Shown: in pieces, positions 30,524 to 37,483 of the stretch | Numbering within the stretch: the first letter of the stretch is position 1 | How the letters are laid out: every line of letters begins with the position of its first letter | Source: an uncultured Bacilli bacterium | GTDB lineage: Bacteria > Bacillota_I > Bacilli_A > RF39 > UBA660 | Length of the DNA stretch: 64,000 bases | Reading direction: 5' to 3' | NCBI GenBank assembly: GCA_934098515.1 | Contig: CAKOOK010000005.1 | Coordinates: 18,931-82,930, forward strand | Position numbers and translations under genes: made by a program | Notes under the pieces: model-generated | Told to the model about the DNA's origin: nothing | The model's input: only the letters and a program-made list of their open reading frames with translations | Database searches by the model: none

Positions 30524-31576
30524 TTATATAAGAATAAAAAATATTATTATAATTATAAGTATTAATATGATTCCAAGAAGGCTCATAAATATGCTTCTTT
30601 GTCTCATCATTTCTTGATTATTATTTATTTCATTAATCCAATTACGAAAATCTTTTTCATAAATATAATAGTGATCTCTTTCATCTTTTCTTAAAGGCAA
30701 ATCTTCATAAACATAATAGTTTATAACTTGATGCCTAGAGCACTTTAATATCTTCATTAAATCTATAATAGTAAGTTTTAAATTTTCTTCACTGGTTTTA
30801 AATGACATTTCTTGGCGTACTTCATTATAACCAATAATTTCTTTTTCTATCATTTTTATTAAACTTTTATCAATTTTATTTGTCATTATTGTATAAGCTA
30901 CGTTTAATCTAGGATTAAATATACCAATTTTTTCAATATACATGAAATTTTTATTATTTGAGTGCAAGCCCATAATATAATAAATTAATAGTTGAAGGGT
31001 ATTTTTAGTAGAGGGAACGTTTTTACTTACTTTTAAATCATATAATCCGTTATCTGTTAAATAATCTGCATCTGCGTTATGAATATTATAGGTATATGCA
31101 CCTTCAAAAGTAATATTTGACTGAATAATTTGATTTTCTCCTTTAAAATAAGACAAAGTTCTTTTGACCAAAATTCTAATATTATTGATAGTATTTTTAT
31201 TTGGAATAATTTCAGATACATCTTTATAATACATAGGACCCATTCGGTAGCAAACATCATACCCAGCTAATTTGCAAGCACATGTAATGCTAAGATCATC
31301 AAGCGAATTAATACTCTCAAGAAGCTTTAAAGCTCTGTTTTCCTCATTAATATTCTTTGCTCCTTGAAGAGATATGGAAAATGCTTCCTTTTTATTATTT
31401 GTAACAATAAATCTTACTAAATAATCAGTAGTTATGCCGATAAGTGTTGGTGCAATATTTTCATCTCCATATAATATATTTTCATCACTAAATTTTTCAG
31501 TTGAAAAATTTTTAATACTCAAATAACCACCTCGTGGCTGCTTTATTTGATTTACAATTTGTGTAACTGTTGCCAT
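30524..31576 (-). CDS. Tail-anchored PD-(D/E)XK-like protein with DNA-binding-like domain
   Basis: The 350-residue product has a PD-(D/E)XK-like core: NADADYLTDNGLYDLKVSK followed by TLQLLIYYIMG (residues about 165-205), matching D...DxK with a QLLxYY helix. A helix-turn-helix/excisionase-like segment comes next (LTIIDLMKILKCSRHQVINYY, then YIYEKDFRNWI). The last 23 residues form a membrane anchor (SLLGIILILIIIIIFFILI). The domain combination is not one I recognise. It could be a membrane-tethered nuclease. It stands alone. Confidence 0.5.
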   Translation of the reverse strand: MATVTQIVNQIKQPRGGYLSIKNFSTEKFSDENILYGDENIAPTLIGITTDYLVRFIVTNNKKEAFSISLQGAKNINEENRALKLLESINSLDDLSITCACKLAGYDVCYRMGPMYYKDVSEIIPNKNTINNIRILVKRTLSYFKGENQIIQSNITFEGAYTYNIHNADADYLTDNGLYDLKVSKNVPSTKNTLQLLIYYIMGLHSNNKNFMYIEKIGIFNPRLNVAYTIMTNKIDKSLIKMIEKEIIGYNEVRQEMSFKTSEENLKLTIIDLMKILKCSRHQVINYYVYEDLPLRKDERDHYYIYEKDFRNWINEINNNQEMMRQRSIFMSLLGIILILIIIIIFFILI

Positions 31577-31701
31577 TTTTTACCTCACTTACTTTATTAA
31601 ATTATATCATATGGCAAAAATTATTGTGCTTTTATTTTGCGTTAAGTCTTGTTATACAATAATTTTTATAATATAATTAATACAGAATATGAGGGATATA
31701 T

Positions 31702-32679
31702 ATGAAAATTTTAGTTATTGGGAAACCTACTTATAATATTGTTTTAACGCAAGATAAATATTTAGTTGAGGGTAGTAAGAATTTATTAAAAGAAAAGTAT
31801 GAAATGATGGGTGGAGCTACGGTTTATGCTGCAGTGCTTTTAGCAAAGTGGGGAATGGATGTAACATATACTGGAGTAATTGGTGCTGATCCTAATGGGC
31901 AGAAGATTAAAACTGATTTAGATAATGCTAGAGTTAATACTAAATATATTGAGTTAAATTATGAAAATAAAACTAGTTTAAATTATATTTTAGTGAATAA
32001 AGAAAACGGTAGCAGTACTCAGATGCTTATGGAGATGCCAGTTAATTTAGTTAAGTATAAGTATGATTTTATTCCAGATTATATTATTATGGATGGAACT
32101 GATCCGATGGGAAGTTTAGCTGCACTTAATAATTTTCCTCATTCGAAGTTTATATTACTTGCTAATAAGGTTGATCAAGAGTTATATAATATTAGTAAGA
32201 GATGTACTTATGTGGTTGCTAATTCTTCATTTGCTAAGGCTTTAACTAAAATGGATTTAGAACTTAATAAGTCTAAGGCTTTAGTTAATTTCTTTCAGAA
32301 GATTAAGGATTTAAATAAGGCTGAGTATGTTGTTACTCTTAAGGATAAGGGAGTATTATATACTAAAGGAAGAGAAGTTAAGATGCTTCCTGCTACTAAA
32401 ACAAATATTGTTGATGATACGAATGCTGGGCCAGTATTCTTTGGAGCATATTGTTATGGAATAATTAATGGAATAGATAAAGATATTACAATGAAGATTG
32501 CTTCGGCTTCAGCGGCTGTAAGTATGCAAAAATATGGTATTGAAGGAATTCCTAAATTAGATGAGATTTGTAATATTTTAAATATAAAGTTGGATAATAA
32601 TAGTGATACTGTAATGAAAGAAGAAGATAATAATGCACAAAGTGAAGAAACAGAATTGCCAAAAGAAAATGTGGAGTGA
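31702..32679 (+). CDS. PfkB-family protein lacking the catalytic aspartate
   Basis: The protein (325 residues) has the PfkB fold signatures MMGGATVYAAVLLAKWGMDVTYTGVIGAD (residues about 36-64, a glycine-rich start) and a late VDDTNAGPVFFGAY. In active sugar or nucleoside kinases that last box is D-T-x-G-A-G-D, where the final Asp is the base; here it is Pro244, with Asn for the first Gly. It is therefore probably a pseudokinase. A charged tail of about 30 residues follows the fold. It overlaps the Smr gene by 11 bp and precedes obg. Confidence 0.75.
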   Translation: MKILVIGKPTYNIVLTQDKYLVEGSKNLLKEKYEMMGGATVYAAVLLAKWGMDVTYTGVIGADPNGQKIKTDLDNARVNTKYIELNYENKTSLNYILVNKENGSSTQMLMEMPVNLVKYKYDFIPDYIIMDGTDPMGSLAALNNFPHSKFILLANKVDQELYNISKRCTYVVANSSFAKALTKMDLELNKSKALVNFFQKIKDLNKAEYVVTLKDKGVLYTKGREVKMLPATKTNIVDDTNAGPVFFGAYCYGIINGIDKDITMKIASASAAVSMQKYGIEGIPKLDEICNILNIKLDNNSDTVMKEEDNNAQSEETELPKENVE

Positions 32680-32926
32680 TCCATTTATAAATATACTTCC
32701 TTCTATTGATTTACATGGGTATTCTAGAGATCTTATTTATACACCAGTTAATGATTTTATAAATGATAATTTAAAATTAGGAAAGAAAAAGATAGTGGTA
32801 GTTCATGGAATTGGGGAAGGTATTTTAAAAGAGGAGTTAAGGCTTCTTTTTAAAAAAGATAAAAGGGTTAAAACGATGTATACCCCAGCATCTAATATTG
32901 GGTGCACGATTATTGAACTATTTTAA
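32669..32926 (+). CDS. Stand-alone Smr-domain protein
   Basis: The 85-residue product starts at ATG 32669 inside the end of the PfkB-family gene. It carries the Smr signatures SIDLHGYSRDLIYTPV and KIVVVHGIGEGILKEELR with TIIEL at the end. Smr domains are nucleases or binders of branched nucleic acids and form the C-terminus of MutS2. Here the domain stands alone. An upstream start at 32633 in the same frame is less likely. Confidence 0.88.
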   Translation: MWSDPFINILPSIDLHGYSRDLIYTPVNDFINDNLKLGKKKIVVVHGIGEGILKEELRLLFKKDKRVKTMYTPASNIGCTIIELF

Positions 32927-32964
32927 GAGATATGCTAAAATACTAACGAACTGGAGGCAAAAAT

Positions 32965-34227
32965 ATGTTTGTTGATGAGGTAAGTGTTAAATTAATTGCT
33001 GGAAAAGGCGGGGATGGTTGTACTGCTTTTAGAAGAGAAAAATATATTGCTATGGGTGGACCTAATGGTGGTAATGGAGGCAAAGGTGCTGATATTATCT
33101 TTGTTGCTGATGAATCTTTAAGAACTTTAATTGACTTAAAAATGCAAAAAATAATTAAAGGTAGTAAAGGTAATAATGGTAAAGGTAGCGATCGTAATGG
33201 TGCGAATGCTGAAAATGTTTATATAAAAGTGCCTGAGGGAACTGTAGTATCTAATAAAGAAACTGGTGAAATAATATGTGATCTTGTTAAAAATGGACAG
33301 GAATGTATTGTTGCTCATGGCGGTAGAGGCGGAAGAGGAAATAAATCTTTTGCTACTCATGACAATCCGGCACCAAAGATGAGTGAGTTAGGTGCTCCTG
33401 GTGAAGAGGTAGAAATTAAGTGTGAACTAAAGATGCTTGCTGATGTTGGACTTGTAGGTTTTCCTAGTGTAGGCAAAAGTACTATCTTAAGTGTTATTAG
33501 TAATGCTACACCTAAAATTGCTGCATATCATTTTACAACTTTAAGTCCTAATTTAGGAGTTGTAAGGGTTTATGATGATACATTTGTAATGGCTGATCTT
33601 CCTGGACTTATTGAAGGTGCTAGTGAAGGTTTAGGACTTGGATTTCAATTTTTAAGACATACTTCTAGATGTAAAGTTATTGCACATGTTCTTGATATGA
33701 GCAAGGAAAGTGCGCGTAATCCGATTGAAGATTATGAAATAATTAAAAATGAACTTAAAAAATATAATGAAAAGATGCTTAATAAGCCTAGTGTTATTAT
33801 TGCTAATAAGATGGATGCAGATGGTGCTTCAGAAAATTTAAAAGAGTTTAAGAAGAAGTATCCTAATGAATTGGTTATTCCAATAAGTGCTGCAACTAAT
33901 CAAGGATTAGATAAGCTTATGACAACTTTAAATGATATTATTAAGAATGTTCCTAAGGAAGAAGAAAGTTCTGAAGAAACATTTAAATCATATACTTATG
34001 AAGAAGAGAAACCTTTTGAGATAACTAAAGAAGGTGGCATTTGGGTTGTTAAGGGTAAGAAAGTAGAAGAATTATTTCAGATGACTCGCTTTACTGAAGA
34101 AGAAAGTGTATTAAGGTTTGCACGAATTTTGAAGAAAATGGGCGTTGAAGATAAACTTGAATCTCTTGGGGCTCAAAGAGGCGATGAAGTTAAAATAATG
34201 GATTATATATTTAATTTTAAGGAGTAG
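32965..34227 (+). CDS. obg: Obg GTPase
   Basis: The 420-residue GTPase has the glycine-rich Obg domain (FVDEVSVKLIAGKGGDGCTAFRRE, GGPNGGNGGKG), then G1 GFPSVGKST near residue 166, G3 DLPGLIEGA and G4 NKMD. A C-terminal Obg-specific domain ends near FKE. It helps assemble the 50S subunit. In Bacillus it follows rpmA and spo0B, but here it sits with Smr. The ribosome site is ctggaggc. Confidence 0.96.
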   Translation: MFVDEVSVKLIAGKGGDGCTAFRREKYIAMGGPNGGNGGKGADIIFVADESLRTLIDLKMQKIIKGSKGNNGKGSDRNGANAENVYIKVPEGTVVSNKETGEIICDLVKNGQECIVAHGGRGGRGNKSFATHDNPAPKMSELGAPGEEVEIKCELKMLADVGLVGFPSVGKSTILSVISNATPKIAAYHFTTLSPNLGVVRVYDDTFVMADLPGLIEGASEGLGLGFQFLRHTSRCKVIAHVLDMSKESARNPIEDYEIIKNELKKYNEKMLNKPSVIIANKMDADGASENLKEFKKKYPNELVIPISAATNQGLDKLMTTLNDIIKNVPKEEESSEETFKSYTYEEEKPFEITKEGGIWVVKGKKVEELFQMTRFTEEESVLRFARILKKMGVEDKLESLGAQRGDEVKIMDYIFNFKE

Positions 34228-34230
34228 AAG

Positions 34231-34551
34231 ATGAATAAAGAAAAGATATTAGGAATTATAACAATTATTATATTTGGAGTGTTTATATATGCATTATTTT
34301 TTGTAACACCTGAGTTTAAGGTTACTTTAAATCAAAATAATGGTAGTGATGCAATAAATGTGTTATTAGTAAAAAAAGGGGATATTGTGATTAAACCTAA
34401 AGATCCTTCTAAAGATGGTTATACTTTTAAGTATTGGACTTATAAGGGTGAAGAGTTTAATTTTGATACTAAGATAACAAAAAATATTACGTTAGATGCT
34501 TTTTATGATGAGGTGAAAGTTCCTGAAACTACGAAGAAGAAAAAGAAATAG
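34231..34551 (+). CDS. Membrane-anchored InlB B-repeat protein
   Basis: The 106-residue product has one membrane segment (residues 5-28) and one listeria InlB B-repeat-like domain: VTLNQNNGSDAINVLLVKKG, DGYTFKYWTYKGEEFNF, ITLDAFYDEV. The end is Lys-rich. Proteins of this kind expose a beta-grasp domain outside the cell. It follows obg by three bases, so they are probably co-transcribed. Confidence 0.7.
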   Translation: MNKEKILGIITIIIFGVFIYALFFVTPEFKVTLNQNNGSDAINVLLVKKGDIVIKPKDPSKDGYTFKYWTYKGEEFNFDTKITKNITLDAFYDEVKVPETTKKKKK

Positions 34552-34566
34552 TTCTTCTTTTTTTGA
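34533..34566 (+). terminator. Terminator after the InlB-repeat gene
   Basis: The stem AAGAAGAA/TTCTTCTT followed by TTTTT. The left arm encodes the Lys-rich tail. Confidence 0.6.
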
Positions 34567-34611
34567 CAATTTTTTTAGAGTTTAATTGCTATGCTTAATC
34601 TGGTGATTAGA

Positions 34612-35046
34612 TTGAGAACATTTTATATTTTTAAAGTAAATAGTGATTATAGTAAGTTAACAAGGACTATTCCTAGTAATCTATTTTCAGCGTATTTGAA
34701 TATTAAACTTAGTACGCAAAATAATTTAGAGTATTTATATAATGAGTATTTTTCTTTTACAGATAGCATTAAGAAGAAGGATGTTTCATCTTTTATATAT
34801 TCTAAATTAGGTAAGGATGATGGATATTCTTTATATGGAAATGTACATATGTATAATAATTATTATACGGATGAGGTTAGTAAACTTATAGTTAAGAGTA
34901 GTTTTATGGTTTTAAAAAGTAATAAAGTAAATAGTACCTTTTTAACAGTACTTGCAAATATACCAAATATTTTTATAATTGATTTTGAAAATAGGGATTA
35001 TTTTTGGCTTTCAAACTTTAATAATTTAAGGCTTGTCTATGAATAA
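34612..35046 (+). CDS. sirA: SirA-like candidate (sporulation inhibitor of replication)
   Basis: The 144-residue product starts RTFYIFKVNSDYSKL and ends FIIDFENRDYFWLSNFNNLRLVYE. It has no membrane segment. It sits immediately upstream of yneF, exactly where sirA (yneE) lies in Bacillus, and its length matches SirA. Sequence similarity was judged by eye only. The TTG start at 34612 is favoured by the GGTGAT ribosome site. SirA binds DnaA to stop extra rounds of replication when spores form. Confidence 0.45.
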   Translation: MRTFYIFKVNSDYSKLTRTIPSNLFSAYLNIKLSTQNNLEYLYNEYFSFTDSIKKKDVSSFIYSKLGKDDGYSLYGNVHMYNNYYTDEVSKLIVKSSFMVLKSNKVNSTFLTVLANIPNIFIIDFENRDYFWLSNFNNLRLVYE

Positions 35047-35081
35047 TGTTTTATAGTATAATACACCTAGGAGTGATGAAT

Positions 35082-35291
35082 ATGTGGCATGATATATTAA
35101 TGGTATTTATTGGTATAATCATTGGAGCAATTGCGGGTTTCTTTTTATGCAGATATTTTATGATGAACTATTTTAAGAAGAATCCACCAATTAATGAAAA
35201 GATGATTGAAACTTTAATGAGTGGCATGGGAAGAAAACCTAGTCAAAAGCAAGTAAAACAATTAATGCAACAAATGAATAGGTTGAAGTAA
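35082..35291 (+). CDS. yneF: YneF (UPF0154) membrane protein
   Basis: The 69-residue product starts MWHDILMVFIGIIIGAIAG, has one membrane segment (residues 4-24), then MMNYFKKNPPINEKMI and MMSGMGRKPSQKQVKQLM-like ending (LMSGMGRKPSQKQVKQLMQQ). It matches the UPF0154 family throughout. The start at 35082 is at the right distance from taggag. Function unknown. The order sirA-yneF matches Bacillus. Confidence 0.93.
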   Translation: MWHDILMVFIGIIIGAIAGFFLCRYFMMNYFKKNPPINEKMIETLMSGMGRKPSQKQVKQLMQQMNRLK

Positions 35292-35292
35292 T

Positions 35293-35697
35293 ATGAAGAT
35301 AGATTTAAGAAAGTTATACTCTTTAGCATCAGTAGATGTTGATGGCACAATTACTTTTCCAGAAGAAAGACTTAAAAGTGCTGGTATAATTAGATTAGAA
35401 GATGTGAGTGTTCATGGAAAAGCAATAATCAATTATGAAGATGAGATTGAGCTAGATTTAGATTTATCTGGTAAGATGTACTTACCGTGTGCAATAAGCT
35501 TAGAAGAGGTAGAAGTACCATTTACAACTAAAATAGAAGAAATAATTGGTGAAAATAACATAAATAATAATTTTTATCTTGATTTATCTGATATTTTATG
35601 GGAAAATATTGTATTGGAAATTCCGATTAAAGTTGTTAAAGAGGGAGTTCATTTAGAAACCTCTGGTGGTAAAGGCTGGAGCGTAGAAGAAAACTAA
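35293..35697 (+). CDS. yceD: DUF177 / YceD family protein
   Basis: The 134-residue product fits DUF177: DLSGKMYLPCAISLEEVEVPF in the middle and FYLDLSDILWENIVLEIPIKVV towards the end. The family is tied to rRNA accumulation and is nearly always upstream of rpmF, as here. One of the usual cysteines is kept at LPCAI; the second Cys pair of many homologues is not. Confidence 0.9.
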   Translation: MKIDLRKLYSLASVDVDGTITFPEERLKSAGIIRLEDVSVHGKAIINYEDEIELDLDLSGKMYLPCAISLEEVEVPFTTKIEEIIGENNINNNFYLDLSDILWENIVLEIPIKVVKEGVHLETSGGKGWSVEEN

Positions 35698-35722
35698 CAA
35701 AGTATGGAAGGAGTGACTAACT

Positions 35723-35908
35723 ATGGCAGTTCCATTTAGAAGAACAAGTAAAACTAAAAAAAGAATGCGTCGTACTCACCTTAAAAAGGTAGCAGCAGGA
35801 TTTATTAATTGTCCAAATTGTGGAGAACCAATTAAACCTCATCGTGCATGTACTAAATGTGGTTTCTACAAAGGAAAAGACGTTCTTAATAAGACAGAAG
35901 AAAACTAA
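35723..35908 (+). CDS. rpmF: 50S ribosomal protein L32, zinc-binding form
   Basis: The 61-residue product begins MAVPFRRTSKTKKRMRRTH and has the zinc ribbon CPNCGEPIKPHRACTKCGF, the C+ form of L32. The ribosome site is aaggagtgac. The pair yceD-rpmF is conserved. Confidence 0.97.
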   Translation: MAVPFRRTSKTKKRMRRTHLKKVAAGFINCPNCGEPIKPHRACTKCGFYKGKDVLNKTEEN

Positions 35909-35929
35909 GAGCCACTAAGGCTTTTTTTC
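35906..35929 (+). terminator. Terminator of yceD-rpmF
   Basis: A short AGCC/GGCT stem extended by A-T pairs ends in TTTTTTT. Confidence 0.6.
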
Positions 35930-35951
35930 GTTTAAAAATGAAATATTTTTA

Positions 35952-35980
35952 TTGCAGTAAAAAAAATATAATGATATAAT
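35952..35980 (+). promoter_or_regulatory. Promoter of rpsU-yqeY
   Basis: TTGCAG and TATAAT with 17-bp spacing, about 28 bp before the rpsU start. Confidence 0.65.
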
Positions 35981-36008
35981 ACTTATAGTTTTGAAAGGAG
36001 GGATTATA

Positions 36009-36200
36009 ATGACTAAGGTAGAAGTTAGAAATGGTAATGTTGACAATGCACTTAAAAGATTTAAGATCAAAGTTGCCCGTAGCGGAGTCCCTTCTGAACT
36101 TAAAAAACATAAATGCTACGAAAAACCAGGAGTTCGTAGAAGAAATGAATTAAAAGAAATGATTAAGAACTCTCGTAAAAAGAATCGTAATAGAGACTAA
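36009..36200 (+). CDS. rpsU: 30S ribosomal protein S21
   Basis: The 63-residue product has KVEVRNGNVDNALKRFKIKV, then GVPSELKKHKCYEKPGVRRR and a basic end, as in S21. The start is ATG 36009 behind gaaaggaggg. An in-frame upstream start at 35991 lies inside the ribosome site. It is followed by yqeY as in Bacillus. Confidence 0.96.
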   Translation: MTKVEVRNGNVDNALKRFKIKVARSGVPSELKKHKCYEKPGVRRRNELKEMIKNSRKKNRNRD

Positions 36201-36211
36201 GGAGAATAGAA

Positions 36212-36652
36212 ATGTTTGAAAAAGTTAATAATGATTTAGTAGCAGCTATGAAGAGTGGAGATAAGTTTACTTTATCAGTACTTAGAATGTTAAAGAGTGC
36301 TATAATCTATGAGCAAACAAATGGAGAAAAGCATGAGTTAACAGATGATGATATTATGTCTGTAATTAAGAAACAAGTTAAGACACGTAAGACATCAATG
36401 GAAGAGTATTTAAGTTATGATCGCAAAGATTTAGCTGATAATCTTCAAAAAGAGATTGATATTTTAAGTAAGTATCTTCCAGAAGAATTAAGCGATGAAG
36501 AATTAACTAAGATAATAGATGAGATAATTACTGAACTTAAACCTGATGGAATGAAAGGTATGGGTATGGTAATTAAAGCAGTATCTGCAAAATGTGGGGC
36601 TGCTGCTGATATGAAAAAGGTTAGTTCAATCGTTAAAGAAAAGTTATCATAA
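36212..36652 (+). CDS. yqeY: GatB/YqeY domain protein
   Basis: The 146-residue product carries the YqeY pattern: LRMLKSAIIYEQTNG, QVKTRKTSMEEYLSYDRKDL, EIDILSKYLPEELSDEEL, and GMKGMGMVIKAVSAKCGAAAD. The domain resembles the tRNA-binding part of GatB, and its role alone is unknown. It ends in its terminator. The next conserved gene, yqfC, is displaced by a 6.3-kb accessory island. Confidence 0.95.
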   Translation: MFEKVNNDLVAAMKSGDKFTLSVLRMLKSAIIYEQTNGEKHELTDDDIMSVIKKQVKTRKTSMEEYLSYDRKDLADNLQKEIDILSKYLPEELSDEELTKIIDEIITELKPDGMKGMGMVIKAVSAKCGAAADMKKVSSIVKEKLS

Positions 36653-36677
36653 TCACGAGTAATCGTGATTTTTTTTA
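36651..36677 (+). terminator. Terminator of rpsU-yqeY
   Basis: AATCACGA/TCGTGATT with a four-base loop, followed by a T run. The same stem recurs at 41148-41167. Confidence 0.75.
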
Positions 36678-36718
36678 TATAAAGTATGTTAAAATATATT
36701 TTGAGTATTAGTTAACCA

Positions 36719-37132
36719 GAAATTTAAAATGGTTGATGGCTTTGCTTATGATAAAAAAGGAATATATCTTGGAACTTGGCTAAAATATAAAATAAACACA
36801 TGTGACTCAGAGAGTGAACATGGCAAACTACTTAAAAAATAGGAGTAATCTTTTATGAAAGAAAGAGAAATCAAAGAATAGAAGATATTTGTTTGAGCAA
36901 TAGTATTGATATTAAACTAAATAAGAGCATTCTTGCGCATATATCCATTCAAGAACTAACATCTAAAATAAAATTCTTAAATGGACTTAACTTACAAATA
37001 ACTTTAAATGATGGCAAGATTTTAGATATATTTTCATTAAGTAATAAGGATATGAAAGAAAAGTATGGTTTATTTTTGTAAGAGTTAGTTAATAAATATA
37101 GTTTAAAGGCTTCTAAAACAAAAAGCATTTAA
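36719..37132 (+). pseudogene. Broken copy of the 3' end of the HA-repeat helicase gene
   Basis: The translated remnant matches the last 135 residues or so of the helicase at 37476-40295. It has a piece of the final HA repeat (DGFAYDKKGIYLGTWL), then TCDSESEHGKLL, and the SAP-like tail ELTSKIKFLNGLNLQ with IFSLSNKDMKEKYG. It is interrupted by stops near 36840, 36880 and 37080 and has frame changes. It looks like the relic of an upstream tandem copy of the helicase. Confidence 0.85.
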
Positions 37133-37216
37133 TCAAGAAACTAATATTCACTGTTTGACTAGTGGATGTTTATTTACTTAACATAATATGTTAAAATGTA
37201 ATTATATAGCTGGGAC

Positions 37217-37483
37217 GTGATAATCGTGAATAAAATAACTGGAAAAGTAATTAAAGTCTTTATACCAAATGAATACAAAAATGGTAATTTATTAGATGTT
37301 ATGGATAGAACTAATATTGGCTTTAAAGTAGAAACTAGTGAAGGTATAAAAGAAATTATAACAGAGCAAAATGAACTTAACGCTAAAATTTTGAAAAATG
37401 ATCTAGTGATCATCATAGAGCAAACTATATCCGGTAAAGATTTTGTTGATATTGAATTATATGAAGGTGATGAAAATGACTAG
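37217..37483 (+). CDS. Small protein coupled to the HA-repeat helicase
   Basis: The 88-residue product is not recognised. It has a beta-rich start (IIVNKITGKVIKVFIPNEY) and an acidic end. It overlaps the helicase start by eight bases, so the two are translationally coupled. The start may be GTG 37217 or GTG 37226. It could be a partner protein of the helicase. Confidence 0.6.
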   Translation: MIIVNKITGKVIKVFIPNEYKNGNLLDVMDRTNIGFKVETSEGIKEIITEQNELNAKILKNDLVIIIEQTISGKDFVDIELYEGDEND

